From contig OY759218.1 in the NCBI GenBank assembly GCA_963662175.1, positions 55,001,427 to 55,065,426 of the forward strand: 64,000 nt of DNA, in the 5' to 3' direction. A program made the translations under genes and the position numbers. A model generated the notes under the pieces. The model did not search any database, was not told the origin of the DNA, and saw only the letters and a program-made list of their open reading frames with translations. The number at the start of each line of letters is the position of its first letter. Position 1 is the first letter of the stretch. Of the stretch, positions 19,761 through 31,027 are shown in pieces. Origin of the DNA: Aradus depressus. Its lineage: Eukaryota > Arthropoda > Insecta > Hemiptera > Aradidae.

Positions 19761-20609
19761 ATGAAATTGTATATGTTATATTGTTTAAATTATTGGTTAG
19801 ATGATTTATTGAATGTAGTATTTAAAAAATATATTATGGTGTTTGGAATAGGATATTGTAATTAATAAAAAATAAAAAAAAAATATAATAAAAAAAAAAA
19901 TTAATTTTTTTTTCGTTTCTTTTTTTTTTTTTTTTCATATAAGGGAAAGGATATGTAACATGTAGAAATAGGGGGGGAGGGGAGGGGGGGGGGGGGGGGT
20001 AATTGATTAAATAAAGATAATATATTATAATTTATATAATAGTATAATTATGATAATAGTTATAAGAAAAAAATATAATAAAGCCATTATCGGGGTGTCA
20101 GTACTGAGGATTCAGGAAGGGTGGGGGAAGAGAGAGAGAGAGCAGTGGAAGGAGAAGGAGTCGTGGGTTGGAGAGAGAGAGAGAGCGTGGAAGTGGACGG
20201 TTGTTTTTGGGAGAGTGAAAGTGGACGGTTTTTTTGAGAGTTTACTGAAGTAGTGAAGAGTCTTTTTTTGGAGTTAGAAGTCTGGAGGAATTCAGGAAGA
20301 AAGGCAGATTGATGGAAGAGTAAAGGAAGGATCGGAGAGCGTTATGATGAACTGAGAAGAGCAGTGGAGAAGGATTGAAGGACAGATGGTGATCAAGTGA
20401 GTGAAAAAAAAAATAATAATAAAAATAAAAATAAATAAATGTTATATGATCATGTCTACAATCTATGTGAAGATTTAAAAGAAAAAAGAAAATAAATATT
20501 AAAATGCTATTTCATCAAAACTCTTTTTCATTAACAGAATTCACTGCCCATTTTTAGTTCTTCAACAAGATAATAAATCTAAAGAGAACAAATTAAGAAT
20601 TGTTACAAT
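19761..20609. other. Low-complexity AT- and purine-rich spacer
   Basis: AT-rich sequence, a G run near 19970-20000, then a GA-rich stretch (20100-20400) in which gaagtggacggtt and gaaagtggacggttt repeat imperfectly. An 80-90-residue frame at 20050-20253 is purine-driven and unconvincing. No gene recognised. Confidence 0.5.
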
Positions 20610-21600
20610 ATGGAGGTGCCTGAAGGGTTCGAAGGCGCCGGAGGATTGTGCAGACTCAGCAGAGCTCTCTACGGTCTGAAGCAGGCGCCTGTTGCTTGGA
20701 TCAAGAGATTCAAGCAATATATGAACAAAATAGGTTTTAAGAACTCACAGGTAGACCACTGCCTTTACATAAAGCAGACCGGAAAGGGCCAGATATTAGT
20801 CATCAACTATGTTGATGATCTACTCCTGATTGGGGAGAGTAAAGGAATCAAGGACAGAAAGGATGAACTGTGTAAAGAATTTGAGATGACGGACTTTGGA
20901 GACATAAAGATTTTTTTAGGAATGAGTATAACGAGACATGGACGAGCGGAGAAGAACGAGCGGCTGACAATCGACCAGTCTAAGTACATAAACGATAGAA
21001 CGATTCGGGCTAAAAGACAGTAAGATGAAAGATACACCCACAAAACAAGGGCTCAGACTCCCAAAGTGCGAAGAGAACCACGGAGAACCAGGTCTTAAGG
21101 AGAAGTACAGAACACTTGTGTGATGCCTGACCTACATAATGACAGGAACGCAACCAGACATTAGTTATATCGTTAACTTCCTGAGCCGATTCCAACGCAA
21201 CCCTACAGAAAGACACTAAGGCTTGAAGAGGGTACTCAGATACCTGAAAGCCACAGCGAACTATGGACTGGTATACTCAAGAGGAGAGGATACAGCTCTT
21301 GTGGGCTGCGCTGTTGCGTCATGGGCAACTGTCACAACAGAAAAAGTACGTCCGGCAGCTGTTTTTGGATTGGTAATAACCTTGTCTCCTGGAAAACTCA
21401 AAAACAAGGATCTGTAAGGCTATCAACGCGAGAAGCAGAATACGTGAGCCTATCGACAGCCGCCCAAGAAGGAATTTGGCTACGAAGACTGTGTGAGGAT
21501 ATAGAGATGGACTGCGGACAAGTACTCATCTACGAAGACAACCAGTCTGCTATATCTATTGCCAAGAATACTGAGACCAAGCGGTCCAAGCACATTAGTT
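20610..21600 (+). pseudogene. Copia Pol: reverse transcriptase and RNase H, broken
   Basis: The RT shows LSRALYGLKQAPVAWIKRF, VDHCLYIKQTGKG and the catalytic YVDDLLLIG, all diagnostic of Ty1/copia. A frame break lies after DQSKYIND near 20990. The connection (GTQPDISYIVNFLSRF) and RNase H (WKTQKQGSVRLSTREAEYV, LIYEDNQSAISIAKN) follow in shifted frames with several stops (near 21120 and 21220). It ends at KRSKHIS, the usual approach to the copia C terminus, where the AT-rich module interrupts. Confidence 0.9.
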
Positions 21601-21601
21601 A

Positions 21602-21715
21602 TCGTGTACATAAGTTATCGTGTTCACAGACACACAGGCATAATTTTTTCTCATATTTGGAATCTAGAGGTCGGAAAACATGAAATTCCGTTGCAAACTC
21701 CTTATCAAAATGTTG
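21602..21715 (+). repeat. Module duplicated at 23432-23533
   Basis: Sequence from ttatcgtgttcacagacaca through cataattttttctcat, ttggaatctagaggtcgg and ctccttatcaaaatgttga is nearly identical to 23432-23533. It breaks the copia Pol C terminus between KHIS and RFHFIREL. In the second location it is the last monomer of a 145-bp array. It looks like a small mobile 3' fragment, perhaps from a LINE or SINE end. Confidence 0.75.
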
Positions 21716-21780
21716 AGGTTCCACTTCATCAGGGAGCTGTTGGAGAGAGGAGAGCTCGCCCTACAGTTCGTAGACACTAA

Positions 21781-22583
21781 GCCTAGTCGTCCACTGGGAC
21801 CGGAAAGTTGCGAACTGCAAAGCAACGAAATCGGACGAAGCCGTTCGTGCGAATGCCGATCGTCCATTGATCCACTCAGTACGTCCGAATGCGTAGACGG
21901 GATGGCTCTTCGGAACGGTTTTTCCGATGACTCTGACGACGAATTTTTAGCGTTGGAATTATCACCTTTGATTTATCGACGAAGGCGATATAGACGTAGA
22001 CGGGAAATGTGGGTGAATCCCATTTTCGAAAAAAGAGAAGAGTTTGGCGAATTTTCTCATTTGTGGCGTGACCTTCAAATCGATGATAATCATCACGTCT
22101 CCTATTTTCGAATGGAAAAGGACACTTTTCAATACATTCTTGACAACATCTACTCAAGACTCGAAAAATTCAGTAATTTTCGTGTGGCGATTTCCCCACA
22201 AGAACGGCTGGCAGTTACATTAAGGTAAGTGGAAAGAAAGAAAAAATCACTGTACTTTTTTTTACACAAACTGTATTTTATTATACTTACAAAATAAACT
22301 AAGGTACATAATAACGATACAAACGAATAACCAGACAAACGTAGTACAAAAAATGTAAGTAATTTTTTATTGATTTCGCACCTGTTCGTCCTTAAATCCC
22401 AGCAGAATGGGATCGCTTCGCACTTCGCACCTGTTCGGCCGAAAACTGACGAACGATACGGGTCTAGTGGACGCGGTCCCCCACCTTGTCATATGTTTGG
22501 ATCGTTCGTGCATTTTCGGCCGAATTCTGACGAACTGATTTCGCTACTTTTCGCAACTTTCCGGTCCCAATGGACGACTGGCC
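21781..22583 (+). mobile_element. Harbinger-1: internally deleted PIF/Harbinger element
   Basis: Terminal inverted repeats: gtcgtccactgggaccggaa at 21786-21805 and its near-complement at the right end (22551-22578), with one mismatch inside. TAA at 21778-21780 and 22584-22586 is the expected 3-bp TSD (TWA type). Removing the element and one TSD restores the copia reading around DTK-DQVADIL. The interior holds only exon 1 of the transposase, so the copy is non-autonomous. Confidence 0.88.
21902..22224 (+). pseudogene. Harbinger transposase exon 1 fragment
   Basis: From the ATG at 21902: an acidic start (DDSDDEF), a basic block (RRRRYRRRREMWVNP), then FGEFSHLWRDLQIDD, YFRMEKDTFQYIL and ISPQERLAVTLR. 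This matches the N-terminal part of PIF/Harbinger (HARBI1-like) transposases, before the DDE nuclease. It ends at AAG followed by GTAAGT (22225-22230), a strong splice donor; the following exon with the DDE residues is missing. The same protein region occurs in Harbinger-2 at 40.6-40.9 kb. Confidence 0.82.
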
Positions 22584-22677
22584 TAAGGACCAGGTAGCGG
22601 ATATCCTCACCAAGCCGCTGGGCCGGGCCAAGTTCTCTAGATTCAGGAGTGACCTTGGGGTGCTTCACCTCGGGGTG
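22584..22677 (+). pseudogene. Copia Pol C terminus
   Basis: After the Harbinger element the reading continues KDQVADILTKPLGRAKFSRF and SDLGVLHLGV, ending in TGA at 22678-22680, the classic C-terminal tail of copia polyproteins. The polypurine tract lies 6 bases further on. Confidence 0.9.
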
Positions 22678-22692
22678 TGAATTATGGGGGGG

Positions 22693-22924
22693 TGTTGGAA
22701 ATAATTCCATAGCAACCCATTTGTTGTTTTTATATTCTCGTCGACCAGAGTGACGAAAGAGCGCTCTGGTAGTAGGCGATATGACCTCATAGTTAAAGCC
22801 CGGGCATGAGTCATAAAACCTAAAACCTATATTCTTTGCATGTGATATTATTGTAAATGTTTTACTTTGTCTCTAATAAAGAATGTTCCAAACCAGAAAG
22901 GCGTAAAATTGCATACTTACAACA
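22693..22924 (+). repeat. Copia 3' LTR
   Basis: Starts TGTTGGAAATAATT directly after the G-rich polypurine tract and ends near CTTACAACA, giving the TGTTG/CAACA inverted ends of an LTR; about 232 bp. AATAAAG at 22876 is a likely polyadenylation signal. A segment of about 75 bp (22745-22818: gagtgacgaaagagcgctct, then aaagcccgggcatgagtca) is shared with the 3' part of the SINE-A copies at 30.6-31.2 kb. Confidence 0.75.
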
Positions 22925-22929
22925 AGCTC

Positions 22930-23535
22930 CCCCTGTAATCTCCTCTTCTCTTTTGCAATTAATGTGTCGTTCTTATGGGGTTTTGAATTCACATATGAAA
23001 TTTTGTGTTACAACGGCACTTATTAGAGTTTTTGAGTTAAGCCTTTCCCCTAATCTTTTTTTCCCCTTTGCCAGATTTGGCTGAAAATCGATAGGTGTTG
23101 TCCTTATGGCGTTTTGGTCACACATATAAAATTTCGTGTCGATACTTTCATTATATCGGCAGTTATTAGAGTTTTTATGTTAAGCCTTTCCTTCATTCCC
23201 CCCTTCCCTTTGGTCGATTTGGCTGTCAAACAATTTTTAAAAAACACAATATATATAAAATGTATGGGAGTACTTTCGGTATTGCTACCATATATTTTGT
23301 ATATCTTGTGAAATAGACAATATTTCGTTTTTCCTTATATTTTCTGTTTTTTATGAAAAACAATAAGACCGTTAGAGGGTTCTGGATTCACATATACAAT
23401 TCCGTGTTGATATATTCATTCTATCGGGAGTTATCGTGTTCACAGACACACAGGCATAATTTTTTCTCATATTTGGAATCTAGAGGTCGGAAAACATGAA
23501 ATTCCATTGCAAACTCCTTATCAAAATGTTGACCA
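22930..23535 (+). repeat. Short array of ~145-bp AT-rich monomers
   Basis: Landmarks such as cacatatgaaattttgtgtt or cacatataaaatttcgtgt, followed by ttattagagtttt and ttaagcctttcc, recur about every 145 bp (near 22990, 23135 and a degenerate copy near 23390). The last monomer ends with the module also found at 21602-21715. A RepA-like end (tagacaatatttc) lies at 23325-23337. The design resembles the 146-bp array at 17-18.8 kb but the sequence differs. Confidence 0.65.
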
Positions 23536-25104
23536 ATTACTTAACTTGCCCTGTACTTGGTTTAGCTGAGGAAGTAAGAAGAGATGGTAAACAACATCAT
23601 TCTTGAGTGATCTTATGAATGTGAGAGTGAACAGGAAACAGCGGGCAGACTGACTCACTAAACTAAACAACATCGCAACAGGTCACTCTTAAAAGCTGAA
23701 AGGTATTTAATAGACTTTATATTATCTATATAAAAAGAAATCATATAAGACTGAATTGAAATTTTATTGAAGTTAATTTACTAAAGTTTACTAAAAAATG
23801 AATTATAAATTGATTAGTGGAGTGAAGCTCCCAAGGAAAAAACTATGTCATAAATAACTCTACAAAAATTTTACAATTACGTTAATTGTACCAATCCAAA
23901 AAAAAAATCAAATTATGTTTCCCGAGTAAAAAAATGCATTATTACTTCTTCTGTCCCGATTAATTGGTACATACCTCAAAGGTGTAGTCCGTGGGGCCCC
24001 ATGAGTTTCGAAATTTGAACTTCGCTGAGAGAGATTTGGGGAATTAAAAAGAAATTTAAAACATTCTTACAAATTCACATAATTTAAAAAATTTATTGAA
24101 TACTTGTTGATCGGCCATTTTGGAATAAAATTGTATATTAATTTGAGTACTCACATGACGCCATGGATCTAAAGTAAAATTAACATTAATTACATATAAA
24201 TATTAACAAAAATTATGTCCTCCATCTGCTCGCATCTATTCAATGTCACTTCGCACTTTTACTCATTGTCTCAACTTTTATAATAGTTATTACTATGAAA
24301 ACTAGACTCCTCGGAACACAGATTTTGGCCTACACAAAGACTGGAGGACAACTGAACTTTAGCTGTTTGCACTGCATTATGGGTCGGCAGATTCGGATGT
24401 CTTCTGTTTTCCGTCCATTGTTTTTCTTGAATATTAAACTTTTTTTGCGTTTTCTTCCCTGGTTTCCTTTTCTTCTTTCTTATTAAATGTTGCATGAATT
24501 TTCTGTTACTTTTCTTTTTAAATTTGGCTCCTTTATTTCTTGAAAATAGCATGTAAATCTTGTGCTATACACCTTCAGATCATTTATACCGCTTTGGATT
24601 GGATCCGTCCTCTATAATTGGATCTCTTTTGGAACTTGCTTCCTTTTTAAATTTTTGAACTGGGTTTTCCATCTGATGTTGGCAGTTTTGCTCTTCTTTT
24701 CCTTTTTCAAATTCTTTTTAATAATTAACTGTCTTTTTCTAAAAATTTTCACAACCTTCTACCGACTCGTTTTTTAATTATTCACCTTTTCTTAATTTTG
24801 ATTATAATTTCCTGAAATTTTCTTCATTCCTTCTTCTTTTAGCTGTTTCATTTTGTTCCTGGGTGTTAAAATAGTCCCTTCTGAAAATTTGGTTTCATTT
24901 TAAAGTCGGTGGATCTGGTAATTGATGTACAAAATGTTAGTTGATAACTGTAAGTTTAGGCCTACAGCCATCTTTTCTTCCTTTTAAAGGTATTCTTACT
25001 TTCTTCCTGTTGATTTTCTATTTTATTTTCTTCATCCTTAGGTTTCTTTCTTCTTTATTTTTTTTGTCCTTTTCTAAATTGGTTATAAAAAATATAACGT
25101 TGCT
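23536..25104. other. Unassigned AT-rich region
   Basis: Apart from a 43-bp LINE-3 match at 23655-23697 I recognise nothing. From about 24270 to 25090 the plus strand is T-rich, giving Lys-rich minus-strand frames (for instance 24271-24552) broken by stops; they could be a decayed TE ORF or composition alone. Confidence 0.4.
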
Positions 25105-25170
25105 TCTAAGGGGAGAGAGAATGGTCTGTACAAAGATGGTTGGTATAAGAATGTCATACAGTAAGAATGT
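25105..25170 (+). mobile_element. LINE-3 fragment (3' end), partner of 23655-23697
   Basis: ggggagagagaatggtctgt followed by acaaagatggttggtat matches, in inverse orientation, the LINE-3 sequence at 26508-26550. The stretch at 23655-23697 (aacatcgcaacaggtcactc) matches the adjoining part at 26555-26600. The two flanks would join into one LINE-3 piece if the 1.4 kb between them were an insertion. Confidence 0.55.
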
Positions 25171-25798
25171 CATACAGTTGTAGGACTATCGGCCAGCGCC
25201 GCCTCAGTCTTCGGGGGGATTATCTGGAGGGGAATGGGATGACAAGAATAAGACTACAATCTAATGCTACAATTTTAGCCTCGAGATTCATGCCCCTGAT
25301 ATAGATGTTATGATAATTTTGTGAAGTATCTGTAGTGCTGAGATGGGCTGGTGGTCTGGGCGGCCAGGTGGTCTGGGCAGAGGAGCTCTGGAAGGGAAGT
25401 GGCTAAGAGGAGAGGAGTGTCGTACAAGGAGTTTCCGGTGGGAGCCATCCTAGATATACCACTCCGGGAGCCAGCTCCATATTCAGCTAGTACAATCTTA
25501 GTATGACATGTCCTCAGGGAACTCCATGACCCTAGCCCTGCAATATATCAACAGGTTCCTTCCAAATGTTCACCTTGTCAGCTCACTATTGAATTGATTC
25601 TCTAAGGATAAAAACATAAAGTTTTGGTGTCCGAATACATTTTTTTTGTAATCTATGTTAATATTGTGGAAAAACTAATAAAACCCATCATTTTTTAACA
25701 TTTAAATATTCAATTAATTAAATATTTATCAAATGTTACGCCTAAGTCAGATTTATCTTGCAGCTAGACAAGTGGTATATTTGAAAGGGCATAATTGG
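25171..25798. other. Unassigned region
   Basis: A moderately GC-rich stretch (25190-25560) directly after a LINE-3 fragment could be the LINE-3 3' UTR; it contains the imperfect repeat gggctggtggtctgggcggccaggtggtctgggc, given here only as two ctggtggtctggg-like copies near 25350. AT-rich sequence follows. No gene seen. Confidence 0.3.
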
Positions 25799-25807
25799 AA
25801 TCAATTA

Positions 25808-26002
25808 TAGGGGACATGGTGACCGTGCGGGCTTTGGTCGCATGGTCTTACCATGGTTGCGAGTTTGAAACCCGACCGGTAAAGTTTTATTTCGTAAATA
25901 GAACTCCCTCCCGGGGCGGGGCCATGCATGTTGTGTAAATAACATATAACACCAATATGAAGGGCATGGCTAATATGTATTGTACATAAGACCAAAAAAA
26001 GA
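25808..26002 (+). mobile_element. SINE-B copy 1 (tRNA-derived)
   Basis: An A-box-like region (ggtgaccgtgcgggc) and a B-box-like gcgagtttgaaacccgac occur with tRNA-like spacing. The tail is A-rich (accaaaaaaagaa). The 9-bp TSD aatcaatta lies at 25799-25807 and 26003-26011. The body matches copy 2 at 26287-26490, including ttttatttcgta and atagaact. Such elements are transcribed by RNA polymerase III and moved by LINE enzymes. Confidence 0.78.
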
Positions 26003-26159
26003 AATCAATTACCTTTCAATTTTTTATACCTATAGTATAAGGAAGCATTGTAATCTTGCAAAAATCTGAGATCGATGTTTCAACGGATTTACAAGTTTCA
26101 AGGTCCCTTGAATACATTTTGACATGATTCACTTCATCAAATGTTTTACAAAAATTATC

Positions 26160-26273
26160 TTTACAGAAATATTGTCTATTGTGTAATAACTTAGTTAATA
26201 ACTAAACCCGACGATGATGTAATGCTGAACCGGTAGTATATGTATAACATTTTGGTGGAATAGACAAAGTTTC
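26160..26273 (-). repeat. RepA-related short element with inverted ends
   Basis: Begins gaaatattgtctattg and ends tggaatagacaaagtttc, which are near inverted repeats, so it looks like a 110-bp miniature form. The core at 26213-26236 (cccgacgatgatgtaatgct, then gaaccggtagt) is a degraded hammerhead-like motif on the plus strand. It lies between LINE-3 and SINE-B copy 2. Confidence 0.55.
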
Positions 26274-26286
26274 AAAAACAGGACAT

Positions 26287-26490
26287 GGGAGCCATTGTGG
26301 CCGTGCGGGCTAGAGCGTAGGGCTTTAGTCGCATGGTCTCACCATGGTTTGCGGGTTCGAATCCCATCCGGGAGTGAGTTTTATTTCGTAGATAGAACTT
26401 CCTTCCGGGGCCATTGATGTCGTAAAAATAAATAAATAATAACACATAGATGGCTAGTGTGGTGTCTGCCGAGGCCAAAAAAAAAAAAAA
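26287..26490 (+). mobile_element. SINE-B copy 2 (tRNA-derived)
   Basis: A box within gtggccgtgcgggctagagc and B box gcgggttcgaatcccatc have typical polymerase III promoter spacing. The A-rich tail (about 18 A) is directly followed by the TSD aaaaacaggacat (26274-26286 and 26491-26503), a perfect 13-bp duplication. The insertion lies at the edge of LINE-3. Younger-looking than copy 1. Confidence 0.88.
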
Positions 26491-26503
26491 AAAAACAGGA
26501 CAT

Positions 26504-29500
26504 TCGTATACCAACCATCTTTGTACAGACCATTCTCTCTCCCCTCGCTCTACTGCTTTTAAGAGTGACCTGTTGCGATGTTGTTTAGTTATATTACTTA
26601 AACCTTCCTTGGCTAGTCGGTCCGCCTCTTCGTTTCCCTGGATCCCTGAGTGTCCGGAAACCCAGTAGAGTCCAACCTTCTTGCAGTTTCATAGGATGTT
26701 TAACTGATTTGCGCACTCCCTTACCAGCTTTGATTTGATTTCTGCGCTGGCAAGTGCTTGGAGTGCTGCTTGAGTATCGGAGAAGATTTTCACCTCCTCC
26801 ATGTCACTGTTTATTACCTCTCTTTTAGACGCGCATTCCAGGATGGCCATCACCTCCGCTTGAAATACCGTAGCATGGGATCCCAGCGGGATGACGGCCT
26901 CCACTTTCAGACTCGGGATCCATACACCCCCTCCCGTGAGTCCTGTGTCCTTCTGTCTAGAACCGTCTGTAAAGCATCGTATATGCTTCTCAGTGACTTC
27001 TGTCGCTTCTTGCTATGCTCTCTCTCTATTCCTGATAGTTACTGCATACTTCCTATTTAGGTTGGTGCGCTGTACCATCTCATCTTTTCTCCATCTAAAT
27101 ATAGGGTCTATTTCGCTTAATACTTCTTTGATTCTGGAGTGTCCCCCTCTGAACGCCCTATTCCACTCTCCTTTAGCCTCGAGGCTGCAGCAGGTATTCA
27201 TTGCTGAAGTCCATAAACTTACATCCAGAGGCTCAATTCCTACTATCATAGCCATAGCAGCCGTGGGCGTTGTTCCCATTGCTCCGGTTGCTGCAAGGCA
27301 TACTAGACGTACTATCTTTTGAAGTTTACTGTTTACGCTCTGTTGCGCCACCTTGTGCCACCAGCATAACGCGGCATAAGTGACTCGTGGTTTGATCACC
27401 GCCTCGTATATCCAAATTACTGATTTAGGGCTAATACCCCATGCTCTCCCGATTGCTCTTCTGCACTGCCAGAACGCCCCAATAGATTTATTGTGGGTGG
27501 CCTGGATGTGCATTCTCCATGACAATGAAGTATTCCCAGATATTTCACATTATCACTCAGTTCCAGCTCTCGTCCGAACAGTTTGGGTCTAAAGAGACCC
27601 CCTCTCTCTTCCTCTTTCTGGTGGAGAGGACTAGTTTCGTTTTGATCGAACTAACGGTCAGTCCCTTATCTTCACACCACTCCCCTACAATATCTAGGGC
27701 TGCTTGCATCGCAGAGCAGACAGTATCCAGGAACTTTCCTCTGATTAGGATGACTCCGTCATCAGAGTAGGCCTGCATGTAATATCCCTCTCTGTTCAGT
27801 TTGCAGATAAGCTCGTCCACCAACAGGCACCAAAGATGAGGTGACAGACACCCTCCTTGCGGACTGCCTTTGGTGGCGTTTACCTCCGCTATGGCGCTGC
27901 CATGTTTGGCAATCACTCTTCTTGTTGCTAACAGGTTGCTCATCCATCTAATGATGGTCGGTTTTACCTGACTTTTCTGTAGGGCCTCTTCAATACTATG
28001 AAAGAATATGCTGTCAAATGCCCCCTCGATATCGAAGAAGCATCCGAGAGCGTACTCTTTGTGCTCGATGGTTTCCTCAATCCTACCTACTAGGCTGTGA
28101 AGGGCTGTGGTTGTTGATCAGAGTTGATCCTTCAGATACGCATGTTGGTTTCTGTGTAGGGTTTTTCCTACTTTGCCCTCTTCCATGATGTACTTATCAA
28201 CCAGCTTCTCCGTCCCTTTCAAGAGAAATGACGATAAGCTGATCATTCTATATGATTTTGGCTGCATGTAGTCTGCCTTCCCTGTTTTGGGTATGAACAC
28301 TGCTCTGACTTCTCTCCATTTCTTAGGTATATATCCAGTAGAAATGCTCATTCTCATTAACTCACTTGTCACCATATATATATAATATTTTATAATCCTA
28401 TATCCCGCCTCTAATTCCACGACACACTCACAAACCCATAGTTAGGGGGATATTTTATGTAGAAAATAATAAATAACGATGTATTATATAATGTTGTATA
28501 ATATAATGTAGATAGAGAATGTTAAAATTGTTTAGAACTTCATGGACCCAAATAAGAAGCTTATAGAACAAATAGACTAAATGGAACATTCTAGAAGCAA
28601 TGGCTTCTATAACGTATACTTTAATATATTTTCTATATAAGAATTGTGAAATTATGTATGGGGTAATCATGATAAATATATATAGTAAGATATGGTAAAA
28701 ATAATATGTAAAGATAAATACCTGTAGATATAGAAAAGTCAGGTTATGTATAGACCTTTTGGAACATGGGTCCAGAACATTCGATGGCGCTATATATAGT
28801 TCCTGGACTCATAGAGATAGTCACTCACATATAGTCACTCATAGATAGATAGTCACATACAGAGATAGTCAGATATAGTTGATATAGTTATTCAGTCTCA
28901 CTCACTATTACCTTGTTATTGTAAATTCTTGTAAAAGCACAGTCTGTTCATTTTATTTATATCCAGTTTCTTTATTGTTCCTCTATGTGAGCTGTTGCCC
29001 TGTGGTCAATTGTAAGTAGCAAATATATATAAATTTATGTAACTTGTCTGACTTCTTTATTATTTTTTATTACGATCTGTCCGACCTTATACATGTAAAA
29101 ACGCCAGAAATCCCATTTATATTATTTTCTTATTAATTTCGTAATAAACGGTAGCAGATCCGTAATACACTCCATAGTTGTCCTAGTCTTCCCCAACTTT
29201 TTTGAAGAATTATGCGTAGAAGTCCATCTGGTCCTGCTGATTTGAACGCTCCAAACGAGCTTATAGCCCATTTAGCCGCTCGTTTACTAATAATTACCCT
29301 AGCTATTGTTTGGTCTTGCCTATTGCTCGACCTCTCTGTATCCTCCTCTCGCCGTCTCTCCCATGTCGAATTATTTCTAGCGTTTCCTCATTATTGAGGG
29401 TTCCAGTTCCGTCGTTTCTTTTCACCGTCCCAAGCCTTGCTTCACCGCAATTGCTCAGGATCCTCATTATTCTCGATGATTCTCTTGCCCTTCAACTTCC

Positions 29501-29610
29501 TCGCAAAACCGTTTCCAGTTTTCCCATTTGGCTTTTCTTATTCCCTTGCTATATTAGCCCCTATGTAAGTCAACTGTTGAATATTAGCGCGAATGGTCGA
29601 CTGGTTTTGC
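26504..29610 (-). pseudogene. LINE-3: degenerate non-LTR element with RT and RNase H
   Basis: Minus-strand reading from the right: linker (KWENWKRFCEEVEG, near 29530), RT start (FGAFKSAGPDGLL, near 29220), then an insertion at about 28390-29165, then GYIPKKWREVRAVFIPKTGK and ISLSSFLLKG (28350-28200), GSPQGGCLSPHLWCLLVDEL with catalytic YSDD (27870-27750), the thumb and connection (27525-27013), and RNase H (VFQAEVMAILECA, IFSDTQAALQAL, VSGHSGIQGNEEADRLAKEG; 26904-26590). Stops and frameshifts are frequent. RNase H places it in the I-like group, but distinct from I-A and I-B. Confidence 0.85.
28390..29165. mobile_element. Insertion in LINE-3 RT, possible solo LTR
   Basis: About 780 bp separate two parts of the LINE-3 RT that should be adjacent. 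Within it: a GC-rich start, gatggcgctatatatag at 28783-28799 (a likely TATA box), gatagtcact-like repeats at 28818-28880, and a T-rich region with aataaac. The overall look is that of an LTR promoter, but I could not define TG...CA ends or a TSD. Confidence 0.4.
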
Positions 29611-30084
29611 TGGGGGAGCTAAACGTCAATTGATTAAATTCGTTCTGGGGAAGTACATTGCCGATGATTCACCTAAGACTTTTTATAACTGCTATTCAAA
29701 TATAGCTGTGACAGGTGGTAGCAAGTACACAGAAATAACGCTTTTCCCCATCTCACCTACTGCTGGCAAGATAATGTTGCTTCTCTCACATGGCAGTGCT
29801 CCCACGCTGGCCTCTCCTGCCCTGCTCACCTGCCTTCACCCACTTCCTTTCTCAGCCTTGTCCTGTCTTCTTGTCGCCCGCATCTCCCCCATGTTCCACT
29901 TCTTCTATTAGAGCAATCACACTAAGACACACCAACTGTATACACACTTCATAAAGACTCGTGTTGAATGACCCCAGGACTCTAGCTGCGCCTTCAGACA
30001 CTAACTTCGTGTATAAATGGTGGATAGAAGCGAGCATTTGTTTACGAATGTTGAGGGAAGTCGTGATTCTGTCGTGTAAAGAAA
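29611..30084. other. Unassigned sequence with a dispersed 45-bp match
   Basis: tggggaagtacattgccgat plus flanks (29633-29680) recurs with few changes at 59797-59845. The rest is CT-rich (29790-29900) and shows no recognised gene. Confidence 0.35.
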
Positions 30085-30621
30085 CAAATAAATAAAAAAA
30101 ACTTATTTTTAGAAATATTGTATATTCTACAAGAACATTATAGACAGAAATTACCGGTTTGGGCATTACACCGTCGTCAGGTTTCGTTATAAATATACTA
30201 AGACAAGATTTCTGAGGACATATAGGTACATCAGGTAGATAAAGGAGGGTTTGAAATTTCAACTAGGAAATTCCAGCGGCTTAAATTTTTTTTTTTCGTG
30301 GGCTGAAAATATGACCGCGGCCAGAGTAGGCGTATAGTGTGCATGGCTTATAGTTAGATATTTGTTTATTCTGAAATATTTATTTACATAAAATTAAAGA
30401 TAACCTAATTTATGTGTTAAACTTGAAATAATGTTTGTGTATTTAACAAAACGATTACTGATGTCATGAAAATAAGAATAAAATTAAAATCTTTTCCTAT
30501 CATTAGAAATTAAATGAATAACAATGAAGACATAAACTGAAATTATAACAAAAATGTATATCATTATTGCTATACATTTATTTTTTAATAATAGAAAAGG
30601 CTTCTAATTTTGTTAATAGTT

Positions 30622-30940
30622 AGTTATTATGACTACGAAGTCATATCGCCTACTACCAGAGAGCTCTTTCGTCACTCTGGTGGACATGAGCCCGACTCTA
30701 CTGTGGGAGTCCTAAATTTTACCTACCCTAAATTTTTATTCACCTGGGGTAGGGGTCTTTAACGAGTACCTGACATCGTACAGGCTCGAGACCATCACTT
30801 AACGTCCCATCCGAAGGACGGCGTGCTTAAGTTTATTTTACCTCCCAGATAAAATAAACTAAGGGCCTCAGTCGGGTTTCGAACTCACGATCTTGAGCTT
30901 AGAAGGCAAGCACGCATACCACTGAGCTACCGGCGCCCTC
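30622..30940 (-). mobile_element. SINE-A1 (tRNA-derived, near full length)
   Basis: Read on the minus strand: ggcgccggtagctcagtggt (A box region), agttcgaaacccgact (B box), then ttatctgggaggtaaaata, gccgtccttcggatgggacg, a middle part and the 3' module with agagtgacgaaagagctctc. The tail is taact/ataac-rich. Possible TSD aattttgttaata (30606-30618) versus aattttattaata (30941-30953). About 320 bp, the longer of the two SINE-A copies. Confidence 0.85.
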
Positions 30941-31027
30941 AATTTTATTAATATGTTCATGTCATCAGTAATCCTTTTGTTAAATACATTAACATTATTT
31001 CACGTTTATCACATAGAAATAATTGGA

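Larger units (their letters stand above)
20610..22924 (+). mobile_element. Ty1/copia retrotransposon, 5'-truncated, with Harbinger insert
   Basis: Contains copia RT (20610-21023), RNase H (about 21030-21600), the Pol C terminus, a polypurine tract (gggggg at 22686-22692) and a 3' LTR. Upstream Gag, protease, integrase and 5' LTR are absent. Two insertions break the end of pol: a 114-bp AT-rich module (21602-21715) and a PIF/Harbinger element (21781-22583). Stops and frameshifts in RT and RNase H make it dead. Confidence 0.9.

Noticed and set aside
24271..25183. Lys-rich or Phe/Leu-rich proteins on either strand
   Set aside because: Frames follow T-rich composition, contain stops and match no domain I know.
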